Shown: positions 11,115-22,504 of the stretch, one piece after another
Position numbering within the stretch: position 1 is the first letter of the stretch
Layout: each line of letters opens with the position of its first letter
Translations under genes and position numbers: made by a program
The notes under the pieces: model-generated
The model's input: the letters and a program-made list of their open reading frames with translations, nothing else
The model's database searches: none
What the model was told of the DNA's origin: nothing
DNA from: Luzula sylvatica
Lineage: Eukaryota > Streptophyta > Magnoliopsida > Poales > Juncaceae
Reading direction: 5' to 3'
Assembly (NCBI GenBank): GCA_946800325.1
Contig: OX326956.1
Span: 49,213,052-49,277,051, forward strand
DNA length: 64,000 nucleotides

Positions 11115-11390
11115 TATGGAAAAAAATACTTGGCCTCTAAAATTATCCCAACCCCCTTTACGAGGTGGCAAAATGGGTTAATTAACATTTTAATTAATGA
11201 TTAATTAACACATTTAATTGACATGTTTATTTATTTTAATATATTAATATTAGCACATGTCAATTGATATGTTAATTAAATTAAACGATTAATTAACACG
11301 TTAATTTATTCAATTAAGAAATATTAATCAATTGAAGTAAACACATTTTGCCATCTAATCAAGAATATTTGAATGACTTACGAAGGCTGC
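11115..11390. mobile_element. Fold-back MITE (family 2), copy A
   Basis: The left end (TACTTGGCCTCTAAAATTAT then GAGGTGGCAAAATG) and the right end (CATTTTGCCATCTAATCAAG) are imperfectly inverted around an AT-rich core of TTAATTAACA-type words. Relatives lie at about 20530-20805 (part of the 1720-bp repeat), 22505-22795 and about 36020-36290. Confidence 0.55.
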
Positions 11391-11698
11391 ATACATAATC
11401 TCTTTTTATATTCAAGAAACATTTTGCCATCTTTTTATTAACATTTTTGTAACTCGTGAATGTAAATATATTTTAGTATTATTTATTAGGAAATATCAGA
11501 ATAATTCTACACAATATGTTTGATGATCGGGTTTTTGTCGTGTAAAATATCGTTGTGTTAAAAACCCCGAACAATCAACAAAATTTGTAATCTAAGTTTG
11601 TACAGTGGCAAATGTATAGATTCGTTCCACGGGGAGCAATTGCGTCAAAATTTGGATCAAAATGGATGAGAAATAACGAAGAAAATTCACAGAAGATA

Positions 11699-12040
11699 GT
11701 CCGTTACAACGGAAGTAAGTTCCGTTACAACGCACTTGAGTGAATTTTCTGGCGCTAGTGTGAGATGAACGTCCGTTACAACGGATGAAACTCCGTTATA
11801 ACGCACTAAACTAGTCCGTTATAACGAACAGTGGTTGCGTTGCAACGGATTGGTTAATCCGTTACAACGGACCTCAATTTCCGTTACAACGCACTAGTAT
11901 TGAACTATTTGAGTGGAAATCCTGGTGAGTCCGTTACAACGGAGTTAAGTTGCGTTACAACGGAGTACCAACAGACTGAAAGTCAGGTACAAACCGTTGA
12001 GTCCGTTGTAACGCAGTTCAAGTTCCGTTATAACGGAAGT
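11699..12040. repeat. Palindrome array in the LTR (CGTTRYAACG, 12 copies)
   Basis: Twelve sites of the form [C/G]CGTTRYAACG[G/C/A] lie at about 11700, 11728, 11770, 11791, 11815, 11835, 11857, 11880, 11931, 11951, 12002 and 12025. The version TCCGTTATAACGGA is a perfect 14-bp palindrome. Each site holds two inverted AACGG-like half-sites, the core bound by plant MYB proteins. Spacing is irregular (about 20-55 bp) and the DNA between differs, so the array is not a simple tandem repeat. Confidence 0.85.
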
Positions 12041-12302
12041 ATTTCTGGAATTCTGGTTTGAGTTTTGATTTGAGATTTGAATTAAAGGTTTGATTTGAGA
12101 TTGAATTAAGTGAGATTAAACTGAGTTTTAAGGCAGAAATTGAGAACAAAAGCTTAAGTAAAAGAACAATTTTTAGAACAAAGATTCGATTCAAGTAAAC
12201 AAGAAACTAAAGATTCATTAAACCGAGAATTCTTTACACAAACCCAATTTCGAATTTAAACTACAAGAATTACAAGAAAGGAAAGAAAACACCTAGAGAG
12301 AT

Positions 12303-12598
12303 GAAGAAAGCTTCGAGTCTCGTCTTGGATGCCTTCTCCGTTGCTTGAGATGCTAGAAAGCTAGTCGCCTCACACAACGTTTCCTTTCGTACCGATCCAC
12401 TCGCCAATCGAAGAAAGCTCCGTACCGGTTGAGTGAACTCGAGATTGCAAGAAGTCCAATTGGAAGAAAGCTCCCGAGTGGAATAGCGAATGCTCGACTC
12501 CTTGCTTGCGTGGATTCGGATGAAGAAAGCTCCACCTCAATCCTCGCAACTCGATCTTCGTCGAAGTGTAAACCGATTCACCGAATGAAGTAAGCTTC
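12303..12598. repeat. GAAGAAAGCTYC motif, five spaced copies in the LTR
   Basis: GAAGAAAGCTTC or GAAGAAAGCTCC occurs near 12303, 12410, 12463 and 12522, with a variant GAAGTAAGCTTC at 12587, spaced about 50-110 bp. Intervening DNA is partly similar (CGAG and CCGG words) and looks like a decayed tandem array of about 55 bp. Confidence 0.6.
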
Positions 12599-12678
12599 TA
12601 TTCGGTGATCGATCTTAGAAAATTATCGTTCGTAGTTGCAATTCTTGCGTGTTCTTGAAAGTTCTTGGACTTGCTTAA

Positions 12679-12682
<4 letters not shown>

Positions 12683-12723
<41 letters not shown>
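12683..12723. repeat. GA microsatellite inside the LTR
   Basis: Uninterrupted (GA) repeat of about 20 units. Confidence 0.95.
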
Positions 12724-12727
<4 letters not shown>

Positions 12728-13200
12728 CGTAAAAAGCGTGTCAAAAGAACGTTCCAAACTCGTGGCCCTTGTGGTCATATTTATAGCACTCATGGAGTCT
12801 TCTTATTGGCCACGAGTTGGTGGAGAGGATTGGGGGTAAGGAAGTAATTCCCACCAAAGGTAGGTGGGCAGGATAAGGGCTAAGGGTTGAGTGGTTTTCG
12901 TGTAAACTTTTGTGTAAGTTTTCATCATGATAATTGTTTGCCTCCCGTCTCATTCATGTACCGAATATATCGATGTAATATATCGTTTTTACTCCTCTTG
13001 ACGTGTTGGAGACAACTACACTCTCCAAATTCCCAGAAATTCCTTCTAATTCCTGTGATTAAGCAGTAAAACACACTTAGTGAAGAAATATTTATGTTAT
13101 CTCAAATATGATTAATAAAGTATATAGAATTGTTCTTCACAAGGGCTAAAACCCCCAAATTAAGCATTAATTTTGTGCCTTATTTGCCTCACATCAAATA

Positions 13201-13211
13201 CCCCCACACTT
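13201..13211 (-). other. Polypurine tract of the retrotransposon
   Basis: Minus-strand AAGTGTGGGGG lies four bases upstream of the LTR start, as expected for the plus-strand primer of an LTR element. A related block (TCTAAGTGTGGGGGGG) occurs at about 14883-14899 just after pol, with the same GAGGAC word upstream of each. Confidence 0.65.
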
Positions 13212-13663
13212 AAATCCTTGATCGTCCTCGATCAATTAGAGTATAAAAGTCAAACATAAGAGAGAATTGCATAAGATTTTGTTGAAGTTATATTGTTGGT
13301 TCAAAAACTAATTTCATGAATCAAATGGTTCACTCTCATTTCATCAAGTTTACTAGTTATTTAGAATGATATTGGTCTTTTCATTATTAGATCTCGAAAT
13401 TAACTCGAAATTTCATAAGAGCTTTTCATGACACTCGATCTCAAACGGTAAGAGCGACTTAAACGTTTTTACTTCGAATTGCTTTACTCCACAATCTCAA
13501 AAGGACTCAATTCGAAAGCTATTATCGGGCCAAAATTTCCCGTTTTGCTAGATGATCTTAAATGCAAGTTATTCATTTTAAAACACGTTTGGTACAATGG
13601 TACAAGGTTCATACCCGTTTTCGATCAATTTTCCCGCTCATTCGTTTTCTTTTCTTTCTTTGG

Positions 13664-13842
13664 AAGTCTTTAACCGAAAGCCCCACTACACCGAAATGCA
13701 ATGAGGTTACTCTCGGTGTTGTCTTTTGACCTTCTTCTTTTCTTTTTCTTTTTTTTTTTTTTTTTTTTATGAAGTCTTTAACCGAAAGCCCCACTACACC
13801 GAAATGCAATGAGGTTACTCTCGGTGTTGTCTTTTGACCTTC
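13664..13842. repeat. Two direct copies of a 70-bp segment with poly-T
   Basis: The segment beginning GAAGTCTTTAACCGAAAGCC and ending GTCTTTTGACCTTC occurs at about 13664-13733 and 13770-13842, each followed by a long T-rich run (to about 13895). It lies in the untranslated 3' part of the retrotransposon. Confidence 0.85.
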
Positions 13843-14382
13843 ATTTTTTTTTTCTTTTTTTTTTTTTCTTTTTTTTTTCTTTTTTTTTTTTTTTTAAAAA
13901 AAACAAGCGGGTATATTTGATCTACTAACGGGTCCCCACAAACGGTCATTTCATAGTGCAATTGGTCATGTTTTAACTCTAGCAAAACGTACTTTAACGG
14001 CCACGCTAAGAACCTTACTCATAAGTCCCATATCAATTACGGGTTCGAAAATCGAGTTAAAATGTATCGCTTGAACCGCGCATTGATCAAGTGTCTCAAA
14101 CTCATGAAATTTGAAACAATAGGGCTGGAATCCCCGAATAGATCTCTTCAAAATCATAACCAAATCTTTTAAAATATTTTGCAAACTTTCAATTTTGAGA
14201 GCGAAATTCCGAGTTAAATGAAATTTTGTTTTATAAACAACAATTTAGTTCAATTCAGTGGAGAAAAATCTTTTTATGCATTTTATGCTTGACTTATTTA
14301 TTATTGATGCTCAGGGTTCAAAAAATTAATGTTTAATGTTTGAAAATTTCAAGTAAAATAGAAAACTTGCCAGAAACTATTC

Positions 14383-14796
14383 CGTTACAACGCAATTTAA
14401 AGTCCGTTATAACGGACATTGAGGTCCGTTACAACGTACTAACTGCGTTATAACGGAGCACTATTCGTAGCTTAGTTTTAAAAATTCTGAGTATGTCCGT
14501 TGCAACGGACATTGAGGTCCGTTACAACGCACATAGTTCTGGCAAATTTTTGGAATTTACCGTTGCAACGCAATTTCCTGAGTTTTTCATGTCCGTTGCA
14601 ACGCTATTTTTGGTCCGTTGTAACGCAATTGTATTCCGTCGTAACGGAGTGCTAGCCGTAGAATGAGAATTGAATTTAGAGGGCTCTCCGTTACAACGCA
14701 ATACCATTCCGTTACAACGGAACTCTTGGCGCCAGTCAAATTTTTAAATTTATGTACAGTCCGTTATAACGGACATTGAGGTCCGTTACAACGGAG
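14383..14796. repeat. Palindrome array between pol and the 3' LTR (14 copies)
   Basis: Fourteen CGTTRYAACG-type sites lie at about 14382, 14402, 14425, 14444, 14495, 14518, 14560, 14591, 14613, 14635, 14687, 14707, 14760 and 14782. These are the same palindromes as in the LTR, but in a different sequence context. One site has CGTCGTAACGG. Confidence 0.85.
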
Positions 14797-15034
14797 TTGC
14801 TGGCCAGATCAAAAAATTTCAATTTTCCCTGATTTTTTTTAAATTTTAATTGGGTTCATACAGGTCAAAGATTGTATGTTACCCCCCCACACTTAGAGAA
14901 TACTTGTCCTCAAGTATAACAAATCGAAAATTCCTAAAAGAGGGATAATAGAGAGATACAACCTTTGATGCGTGGGCGTGCCTCCCTCGCTAGCGCTCTT
15001 GTTTAACGTCTTGAGCTCGACTTGGCCGAGCTCA

Positions 15035-17755
15035 TCATTGTGAGGTGTCGTTGGGCTCTAGAGCTTGCTCCTCCATCCACCCGGTTTCGAAATTTGCGTG
15101 GTAGTGCTTGAGTCGATGGCCGTTCACCTTGAACGTTTTGTTCGTTTCTTCGCTTCGAATTTCGACAACCCCAAATGTAGTCACATTGGTGACCACAAAA
15201 GGGCCGATCCATCGGGACCGAAGTTTCCCGGGGAAAAGTTTGAGACGAGAGTTGAATAACAACACTCTTTCCCCCACATGAAAATCTTTCTTTTGAATCA
15301 TTTGGTCATGAAATCTTTTGGCCTTTGCCTTGCACAAGCTCGAATTGTCGTAGGCCTCTTGCCGGAATTCGTCTAGCTCGAGCAATTGGAGCTTACGTGC
15401 CGATGCGTCCTTCGGGTAGTCGAGGGCCAATTGCTTGATCGCCCAAAAGGCTTTGTGCTCTAATTCGACCGGGAGATGGCACGCCTTTCCGTACACTAGT
15501 TTAAAAGGAGTCATACCTATTGGTGTTTTGAAAGCGGTACGATACGCCCAAAGTGCGTCGCCTAGTCGAGAACTCCAATCCTTTCGTGTCGGGTTCACCA
15601 CTTTCTCCAAAATAGATTTTATTTCTCGATTCGAAACCTCCGCTTGGCCGTTTGTTTGAGGATGATACGCGGTGGAGGTTCGATGGCTCACATGGTATTT
15701 CTCGAGGAGGCCTTGGAGATATCGATTGCAAAAATGGGAGCCTCGATCGCTTATAAGAACTCTTGGTATGCCGAATCGTTGAAAGATATTTCTCTTCAAA
15801 AAGTCCACCACCGTTTTCGAATCCGCATGCTTGGTTGGTACCGCCTCCACCCATTTTGTCACGTAATCTACACACAACAAGATGTAAGTATAGCCAAAAG
15901 ACGATGGAAACGGGCCCATGAAATCAATGCCCCAAATATCGAATGGTTCACACACATAGATTGAATTGAGGGGCACTTGATTTCTACGGCTCAAGTTCCC
16001 CGTCTTTTGGCAATTTGCACAACCTTTCACAAAGTTTGCAACGTCTTTATGCAAGGTTGGCCAATAAAATCCACATTCTTGAACCTTGTGTGTGGTACGT
16101 GCGATACCGAAATGTCCACCACATTGTAATGTATGACAAAAAGAAAGAATAGATTGTACCTCACTTTGGTGAACGCATTTTCGAATTACTTGGTCGGCAC
16201 AAATGCGGAAAAGGAGCGGGTCCTCCCAAACGTAGAATCGCGCGTTACTTTTCATCTTGTCGCGTTGCGCCTTGGAGAAGCTCGGGGGAAATCTCTTCGT
16301 GACGATGTAGTTTGCAAGGTCGGCGTACCATGGTGCTTCGACTTGGGCCGCGAGAACGTGTTCTTCGGGGAATTCCTCGCGAATCGGAACGAGATCTTCG
16401 ATCTTCAATGGAAGCCGACTCAAATGATCCGCCACGAGATTCTCGCATCCCTTTTTGTCCTTGATTTCGAGGTTGAATTCTTGAAGCAAAAGGATCCATC
16501 GGAGCAATCTCGGTTTGCACTCCTTCTTCTTCATCAAGTGTCTCAACGCGCCGTGATCCGAGAAGACTATCACTTTCGTACCTAAAAGATAAGAACGAAA
16601 TTTCTCCAATGCAAACACAATTGCGAGGAGTTCCTTTTCGGTGGTGGTGTAGTTTCGTTGGGCATTGTCGAGAGACTTTGAGGCGTAGGCGATGACGTGA
16701 GGGTCTTTTCCTTCTCTTTGGCCAAGTACCGCCCCCACACTCGTGTCACTAGCGTCGCACATTATTTCGAATGGTAGCTCCCAATTTGGCGACTTGATGA
16801 TAGGCGCGGAGCAAAGCTTTTCCTTGAGATTGTCGAAAGCCTCCTTGCACTTTGCATTGAACTCGAATTTTGCATCTTTTTGGAGAAGTTGGCACATCGG
16901 TTGCGAGGTTTTCGAGAAGTCTTTGATGAAGCGCCTATAGAATCCCGCATGGCCGAGAAAGGATCGCACGTCTTTCACCATCCTTGGATACGGAAGCGTC
17001 TTGATTACGTCGATTTTCGCCTTGTCGACTTCCATTCCTTTCTCCGAGATTAAATGACCTAAAACAATTCCTTCGCTCACCATGAAGTGGCATTTCTCAA
17101 AATTCAAAACAAGGTTAGCTTCGATGCACTTTTCGAGTATTTGTGACAAGTGGCTTAGACATGATTCGAATGAGTCACCAAATACCGAAAAGTCATCCAT
17201 AAAAACTTCTATAAATTTGGAAATATAATCGGAGAAAATAGAAAGCATACACCTTTGGAAAGTACCCGGAGCATTGCATAGCCCGAATGGCATGCGTCGG
17301 TACGCGAAGGTACCAAACGGGCACGTGAATGTGGTCTTCTCTTGATCTTCGGGTGCGACCGGTATTTGGAAATAGCCCGAAAATCCATCGAGGAAGCAAT
17401 AGAACGGATTTCCCGCGAGTCTTTCTATCATTTGATCGATGAATGGAAGCGGGAAGTGGTCCTTTTTCGTCGCCTTATTGAGTTTTCGGTAATCGATGCA
17501 AACTCGCCACCCGTTTTGAACTCGAGTCGGTACTTGATCGCCTTCATCGTTCTCAACTATCGTCATCCCCGTTTTCTTTGGCACTATGTGTATGGGCGAG
17601 ACCCATTTCGAATCGGCGATGGGGTAGATTATTCCGGCGTCGAGTAGCTTGATCACCTCTTTCTTTACAACTTCCATCATTGGCGGATTGAGCCGCCTTT
17701 GTGGTTCTCGCGAAGGCTTAGCATCGTCCTCGAGAAGGATTCGGTGTGTGCACAT
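15035..17755 (-). CDS. Retrotransposon pol: reverse transcriptase, RNase H, integrase
   Basis: Open for 906 codons. Reverse transcriptase comes first (catalytic Asp 123 in [14 protein letters not shown] at 185-189). RNase H follows (MCDASD, TEKELLA, SDHGAL), then an integrase with an HHCC zinc finger ([12 protein letters not shown] ... CANCQ) and a DDE core ([23 protein letters not shown]), and a C-terminal domain without a chromodomain. It would continue the gag-protease frame, but a one-base shift in a run of six G (17759-17764 on the plus strand) separates them. The first codons are probably internal to the polyprotein, not a true start. Apart from that shift no key residue is visibly lost. 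Confidence 0.9.
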   Translation of the reverse strand: MCTHRILLEDDAKPSREPQRRLNPPMMEVVKKEVIKLLDAGIIYPIADSKWVSPIHIVPKKTGMTIVENDEGDQVPTRVQNGWRVCIDYRKLNKATKKDHFPLPFIDQMIERLAGNPFYCFLDGFSGYFQIPVAPEDQEKTTFTCPFGTFAYRRMPFGLCNAPGTFQRCMLSIFSDYISKFIEVFMDDFSVFGDSFESCLSHLSQILEKCIEANLVLNFEKCHFMVSEGIVLGHLISEKGMEVDKAKIDVIKTLPYPRMVKDVRSFLGHAGFYRRFIKDFSKTSQPMCQLLQKDAKFEFNAKCKEAFDNLKEKLCSAPIIKSPNWELPFEIMCDASDTSVGAVLGQREGKDPHVIAYASKSLDNAQRNYTTTEKELLAIVFALEKFRSYLLGTKVIVFSDHGALRHLMKKKECKPRLLRWILLLQEFNLEIKDKKGCENLVADHLSRLPLKIEDLVPIREEFPEEHVLAAQVEAPWYADLANYIVTKRFPPSFSKAQRDKMKSNARFYVWEDPLLFRICADQVIRKCVHQSEVQSILSFCHTLQCGGHFGIARTTHKVQECGFYWPTLHKDVANFVKGCANCQKTGNLSRRNQVPLNSIYVCEPFDIWGIDFMGPFPSSFGYTYILLCVDYVTKWVEAVPTKHADSKTVVDFLKRNIFQRFGIPRVLISDRGSHFCNRYLQGLLEKYHVSHRTSTAYHPQTNGQAEVSNREIKSILEKVVNPTRKDWSSRLGDALWAYRTAFKTPIGMTPFKLVYGKACHLPVELEHKAFWAIKQLALDYPKDASARKLQLLELDEFRQEAYDNSSLCKAKAKRFHDQMIQKKDFHVGERVLLFNSRLKLFPGKLRSRWIGPFVVTNVTTFGVVEIRSEETNKTFKVNGHRLKHYHANFETGWMEEQALEPNDTSQ

Positions 17756-20053
17756 GGAGGGGGGAGATGCCCGGAATGTCGGAGAGTGTCCACCCGAAAG
17801 CCTTCTTATTCCTTTTTAGCATTTCGATGAGTTTTTCTTCTTGCTCCTTTGCTAGGTTCGAGGCGATTATCACCGGCAAGGTTTCCGCTTCATCGAGAAA
17901 AGCATACTTAAGTCCAATAGGTAATTTTTTCAATTCTAACCTTGGAGCTTGTTCGATTGAAGGTGGAGCTCTTTGCATCGGGATTTCGAGGTCTCTTAGA
18001 AAGAGCGCTTGATCTATGCTTCGTTCTTCTTCCAACTCCGACTCGATTTCAAATGTAGGATTGTCACATCCTTCAAATTCTTCGAACAAAGGGTTTGAGC
18101 TCCATTGAAAGTTTTCGAGAGAGCTATTCATGACTTCTTGTACACAATCGTCGACCACGTCCATAGCACTTAAGTTGAGTGTACCTACAATGGGTTCCTT
18201 TAGTTTGTCAAAAATATTGAATTTGATTACCTCATCATCGAACTCCATCGTGAGCTCTCCCGCGTGTACATCGATTTTTGTGCGTGCCGTCTTCAAAAAT
18301 GGCCGTCCAAGGAGAATCGGGGTTGAATCGTTACTCCCCTCATTCATGTCCAACACGTAGAAGTCCGCGGGGAAGTAAAGTCCATTCACCGTTACGATCA
18401 CGTCTTCGACTACTCCTACCGGCTTCGTCGTAGATCTATCGGCCAATTGAATTACTACTTGTGTATCATCGAGAGGGCCGAGATCTAGTGTTTTGAAAAC
18501 CGAGAAGGGCATTACATTGATGGATGCGCCCAAATCGAGCATGCATTTGGGTAATTCGTGTTGCCCAATCTTGCAAGGGATAGCGAACATCCCCGGATCT
18601 TTGTGCTTTTGGGGAAGTCTCAAAATTGCCGAAACACTCTCCCCCACACTAATCAACTCATCTCCCTTTGTCTTTCTTTTATTCGTGCACAATGCCTTGA
18701 GGTATTTTGCCAAACGAGGCACTTCTTTGATTGCTTCGAGTAGAGGAATGTTTACCTCCACTTTTTTTAAGATGGCAAGCACGTCGTTATTCGATTCGAT
18801 TGGCTTTGGGAGACGACTTGGGAAAGGTGGCTTGACTTGAGTCGATTCGGGTTCCTTTGCTTCGAATGGTACTTCCTTAGCTTGTGAAGGCTTCTCCTTC
18901 GGTACCGGTACCTCCATTTCTTTTTCTTCTTGCACCTCTTTAGCTTGTCTCGAGCTCTCACCAATCTCCTTACCGCTTCGGAGCGATATTGCGTTCACAT
19001 GCCTTTGCTCAAGGGGTGCTAAAGATTGAGATTGTAATCGAGATGTACCTTGGGATTCGATTACGTTGACTCGAGTGGCAATTTGATTGATTTGAGTCTC
19101 CAAGTTGCCCACATGGCGATTCGTATTCGAAACCTCTTGCCTTACACTTGAGATCTCTTGCTTCAATTCTTGCTTCATCGAGTCCATGTTTTGTTTATTG
19201 TCTTGTTTCAATTCTTGTTTCATTGAGGTCATCATACTCATCATCCCTTCCATCATCGTTTTGATATCTTGATTTGGATCTTGAGTTGGAGTTGGTTTTT
19301 GAACCGCTTGAGTCGCATTTGGATGTTGGTACGTGGCCGGTTTTGCAACCGCTTGTCGGTACGGATCGGGTTGAGCATTGTTGGGATTCGACCAACTAAA
19401 GTTAGGATGGTTGCGGAGATTCGGATTATACGAGTTCGAGGCGTCGAATTTCTTGTAAACGGCATTTGCATCTTCGATCACACTCGGGCACTCATCGGTG
19501 TGGTGGGTATTTGCGAGGCAAACCCCACATTTTTTTGTGTCTTCCTTGCCCAAAGCTTTCATGATGATCTCGAGCTTGTCGTTAAGCATGTCGACATTGA
19601 GGTCGCTACACGCATTGACTCGGTATTCGACGTTCCTTCTTGATTGAGAATTGGTTGCCATCACTTCGAGTAGCTTCTTAATCTCTTCGAGGTCTTTGTT
19701 CGCGATACTTCCTCCCGCGGATGCGTTGAGGAATTGACTCTCGGAGTATCCTAGTCCTTGTATAAATTGCTCGTATAGGTAATGGATTGCGACATTGTGG
19801 CTTGGACATTCCTCCATCAAACGATTGAATCGATCGTAATACTCGTGGAGAGCTTCGTTTGGCTTTTGCGTGATTGCTAGAAGTTCTCGCCTAATTGCCG
19901 CCAATCTCGAATGCGAGTAGTATTTCTCCTTGAAACGCCTAGCCACTTCATTGAAATCGAGGGGTCCTCGTAGGTTGTAGAACCAATCTTTCGGCCCTTC
20001 ACCTAGCGAATAAGGGAAAATAAGAAGTAGAATATCGTTAAATGCTTCATAAT
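17718..20053 (-). pseudogene. Retrotransposon gag-protease, 5'-truncated
   Basis: The frame begins inside gag at the rearrangement junction; the few codons upstream of 20053 come from the repeated host DNA. The retained gag has the conserved FPYSLGEGPKDWFYNL block and a zinc knuckle CX2CX4HX4C at about residues 179-192. A long Gln/Lys-rich spacer follows, and then the aspartic protease (DLGASINVMP, Asp 510 of the frame; LLGRPFL). DLGA in place of DTGA is usual in Athila relatives. The frame ends at 17718 just after an extra-base frameshift; the pol frame overlaps it. Confidence 0.88.
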
Positions 20054-21773
20054 TTGTATACAAGTCAAGTCAGACAAACGGTTCGACAAGTGATAATTTT
20101 GATGATTATAATTGAAATTTCCATACACTTGTCATACGGAAAACGCGTCAATTGTCTGGATCTCCCCTCCAAATAAACGCCTTTTATCGGTCAAATTCAA
20201 GTCTCGACGCTTATATTTTTTTAGTGAAATGCAGAGAGAGATATTAAGAGGCATACGAATATAATGACACAAATACTTGACAATATGGTATGTCGTGTAT
20301 TTTTGTCATGATTGAATTGATTCCCTCCGATACACTATTTCGAGTAAAGAAGAAGAGAGAAAAAAATAAATATGGCCGAAACGATTACAATTTAACTTGC
20401 ATTCTTTGTTTGATCTTTATGAAACTTTCAGTTTTATAATAGACAGTCACATAAATTTGATGTAATATCATGAGAAAAATGTTCTACTGCTTTGGTTATG
20501 AAATGCAAAAAGGTTTGTAGATATTTTGATATGGAAAAAAATACTTGGCCTCTAAAATTATCCCAACCCCCTTTACGAGGTGGCAAAATGGGTTAATTAA
20601 CATTTTAATTAATGATTAATTAACACATTTAATTGACATGTTTATTTATTTTAATATATTAATATTAGCACATGTCAATTGATATGTTAATTAAATTAAA
20701 CGATTAATTAACACGTTAATTTATTCAATTAAGAAATATTAATCAATTGAAGTAAACACATTTTGCCATCTAATCAAGAATATTTGAATGACTTACGAAG
20801 GCTGCATACATAATCTCTTTTTATATTCAAGAAACATTTTGCCATCTTTTTATTAACATTTTTGTAACTCGTGAATGTAAATATATTTTAGTATTATTTA
20901 TTAGGAAATATCAGAATAATTCTACACAATATGTTTGATGATCGGGTTTTTGTCGTGTAAAATATCGTTGTGTTAAAAACCCCGAACAATCAACAAAATT
21001 TGTAATCTAAGTTTGTACAGTGGCAAATGTATAGATTCGTTCCACGGGGAGCAATTGCGTCAAAATTTGGATCAAAATGGATGAGAAATAACGAAGAAAA
21101 TTCACAGAAGATAGTTTGTTACAACGGAAGTAAGTTCCGTTACAACGCACTTGAGTGAATTTTCTGGCGCTAGTGTGAGATGAACGTCCGTTACAACGGA
21201 TGAAACTCCGTTATAACGCACTAAACTAGTCCGTTATAACGAACAGTGGTTGCGTTGCAACGGATTGGTTAATCCGTTACAACGGACCTCAATTTCCGTT
21301 ACAACGCACTAGTATTGAACTATTTGAGTGGAAATCCTGGTGAGTCCGTTACAACGGAGTTAAGTTGCGTTACAACGGAGTACCAACAGACTGAAAGTCA
21401 GGTACAAACCGTTGAGTCCGTTGTAACGCAGTTCAAGTTCCGTTATAACGGAAGTATTTCTGGAATTCTGGTTTGAGTTTTGATTTGAGATTTGAATTAA
21501 AGGTTTGATTTGAGATTGAATTAAGTGAGATTAAACTGAGTTTTAAGGCAGAAATTGAGAACAAAAGCTTAAGTAAAAGAACAAGTTTTAGAACAAAGAT
21601 TCGATTCAAGTAAACAAGAAACTAAAGATTCATTAAACCGAGAATTCTTTACACAAACCCAATTTCGAATTTAAACTACAAGAATTACAAGAAAGGAAAG
21701 AAAACACCTAGAGAAATGAAGAAAGCTTCGAGTCTCGTCTTGGATGCCTTCTCCGTTGCTTGAGATGCTAGAA
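20054..21773 (+). repeat. 1720-bp direct copy of the 3' LTR/host junction
   Basis: Colinear with 10639-12358 at a constant offset of 9415 bases, without indels. I count about four base differences. It contains 882 bp of host flank (including a family-2 MITE) and then 838 bp of the LTR (20936-21773). Its left end abuts truncated gag and its right end abuts unrelated DNA. The host part also exists in copy B (from about 35550), so this segment is present three times in the window. Confidence 0.93.
21116..21455. repeat. Palindrome array in the duplicated LTR half (12 sites)
   Basis: Copy of the array at 11699-12040, with the first site changed from CCGTTACAACGG to TTGTTACAACGG. Confidence 0.85.
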
Positions 21774-22504
21774 GGAAAATAATATAAATGGCAGCGAAAA
21801 GGAAAATAAAAAAAATAAGCGTAGCGGCGGGTGTCTGCTTGCTGATCTCACTTGTTATCTCAGCACCTGGCTTTGCTCGCTCTTGTTAGGATAATTCTTC
21901 CATGCCCCTCAAATGCACAAAAGCATCCTCGATCCGTACGGATGGGGTGAATAGTGCATTTGAGGGTTAATACGATCCCCCAATTTGCACCCTCCGTTAT
22001 ATTAGCGATTAATTGTGTTTTGAATTAACGGTTAATTCAAATGTAATTAACGGTTAATATAAATGTATTAGTCATCAATATAATTAATAATTTCAATTAA
22101 CCATCAATTCAAATGACGGGGTATATCAATCGGGAGATATATATCATTTCCCCCCAATTGTTAAATCTGGGGGGAAACTCAGGCGCACGGTAAATGAGCT
22201 CTGTTAGGATAATTCTTCATTTTCTGCATGGATATTTGCAAATAAACCCATAAAAAATAAAAAAATCGCCAAATTTTATTTTTCTTATAAACTGCAACTA
22301 AATAGAGAGAGAGGGTTTTACCTTGTAGGTAAGATCTGTTCTGTCCCGGGCGAGAGAGAACGCAAGGGTTAAACCTGATTTGCCAGGTCAGCACTTGTCT
22401 TTGCTCATTCTTGTTATCTTCACTTCCTGCGCCGACATTGGCAATTAAACAAATAAAAAGTTAAAAATCGCGGAATCTCGGAATCTCGTTTTTCTAATAA
22501 AATG
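21774..22504. other. Unique DNA with a 302-bp insert-like block and hairpin
   Basis: The direct repeat GTTAGGATAATTCTTC (16 bp) lies at 21885-21900 and 22203-22218 and brackets 302 bp. That block begins with a hairpin: CCCTCAAATGCAC (21906-21918) and its complement at 21954-21966, with a 12-bp perfect palindrome ATCCGTACGGAT in the loop. A second duplicated segment (CAGCACYTGKCTTTGCTC) occurs near 21861 and 22390. There is no gene. Copy B lacks the whole stretch. Confidence 0.55.

Larger units (their letters stand above)
11521..13196 (-). repeat. 3' LTR of the Athila-type element
   Basis: On the minus strand the LTR begins TGATGTGAGGCAAATAAGG at 13196 and ends CCCGATCATCA at 11521, so the termini are inverted (TGATG...CATCA). 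Four bases (TATT) separate it from the polypurine tract. Inside are twelve CGTTRYAACG palindromes (about 11700-12040), five GAAGAAAGCT-type motifs (12303-12598) and a GA tract (12683-12723). The half from 11521 to 12358 is repeated at 20936-21773. Confidence 0.82.
11521..20053 (-). mobile_element. Athila-type Ty3/gypsy LTR retrotransposon, 5' end lost
   Basis: Transcribed on the minus strand. From its 3' end it shows a complete LTR (11521-13196), a polypurine tract, about 1.8 kb of 3' untranslated DNA, then integrase, RNase H, reverse transcriptase, protease and gag. The order protease-RT-RNase H-integrase is that of Ty3/gypsy; the DLGA protease, the FMDDF reverse transcriptase box and the lack of a chromodomain point to the Athila group. 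Gag is cut off at 20053, where a copy of the 3' LTR/host junction follows. No 5' LTR or primer-binding site is attached, and no env-like frame is seen between pol and the LTR. Copy B lacks the element. Confidence 0.9.

Noticed and set aside
15501..16585. Long plus-strand and alternative-frame open stretches within pol
   Set aside because: They are antisense or shifted readings of the strongly recognisable integrase/RNase H frame.
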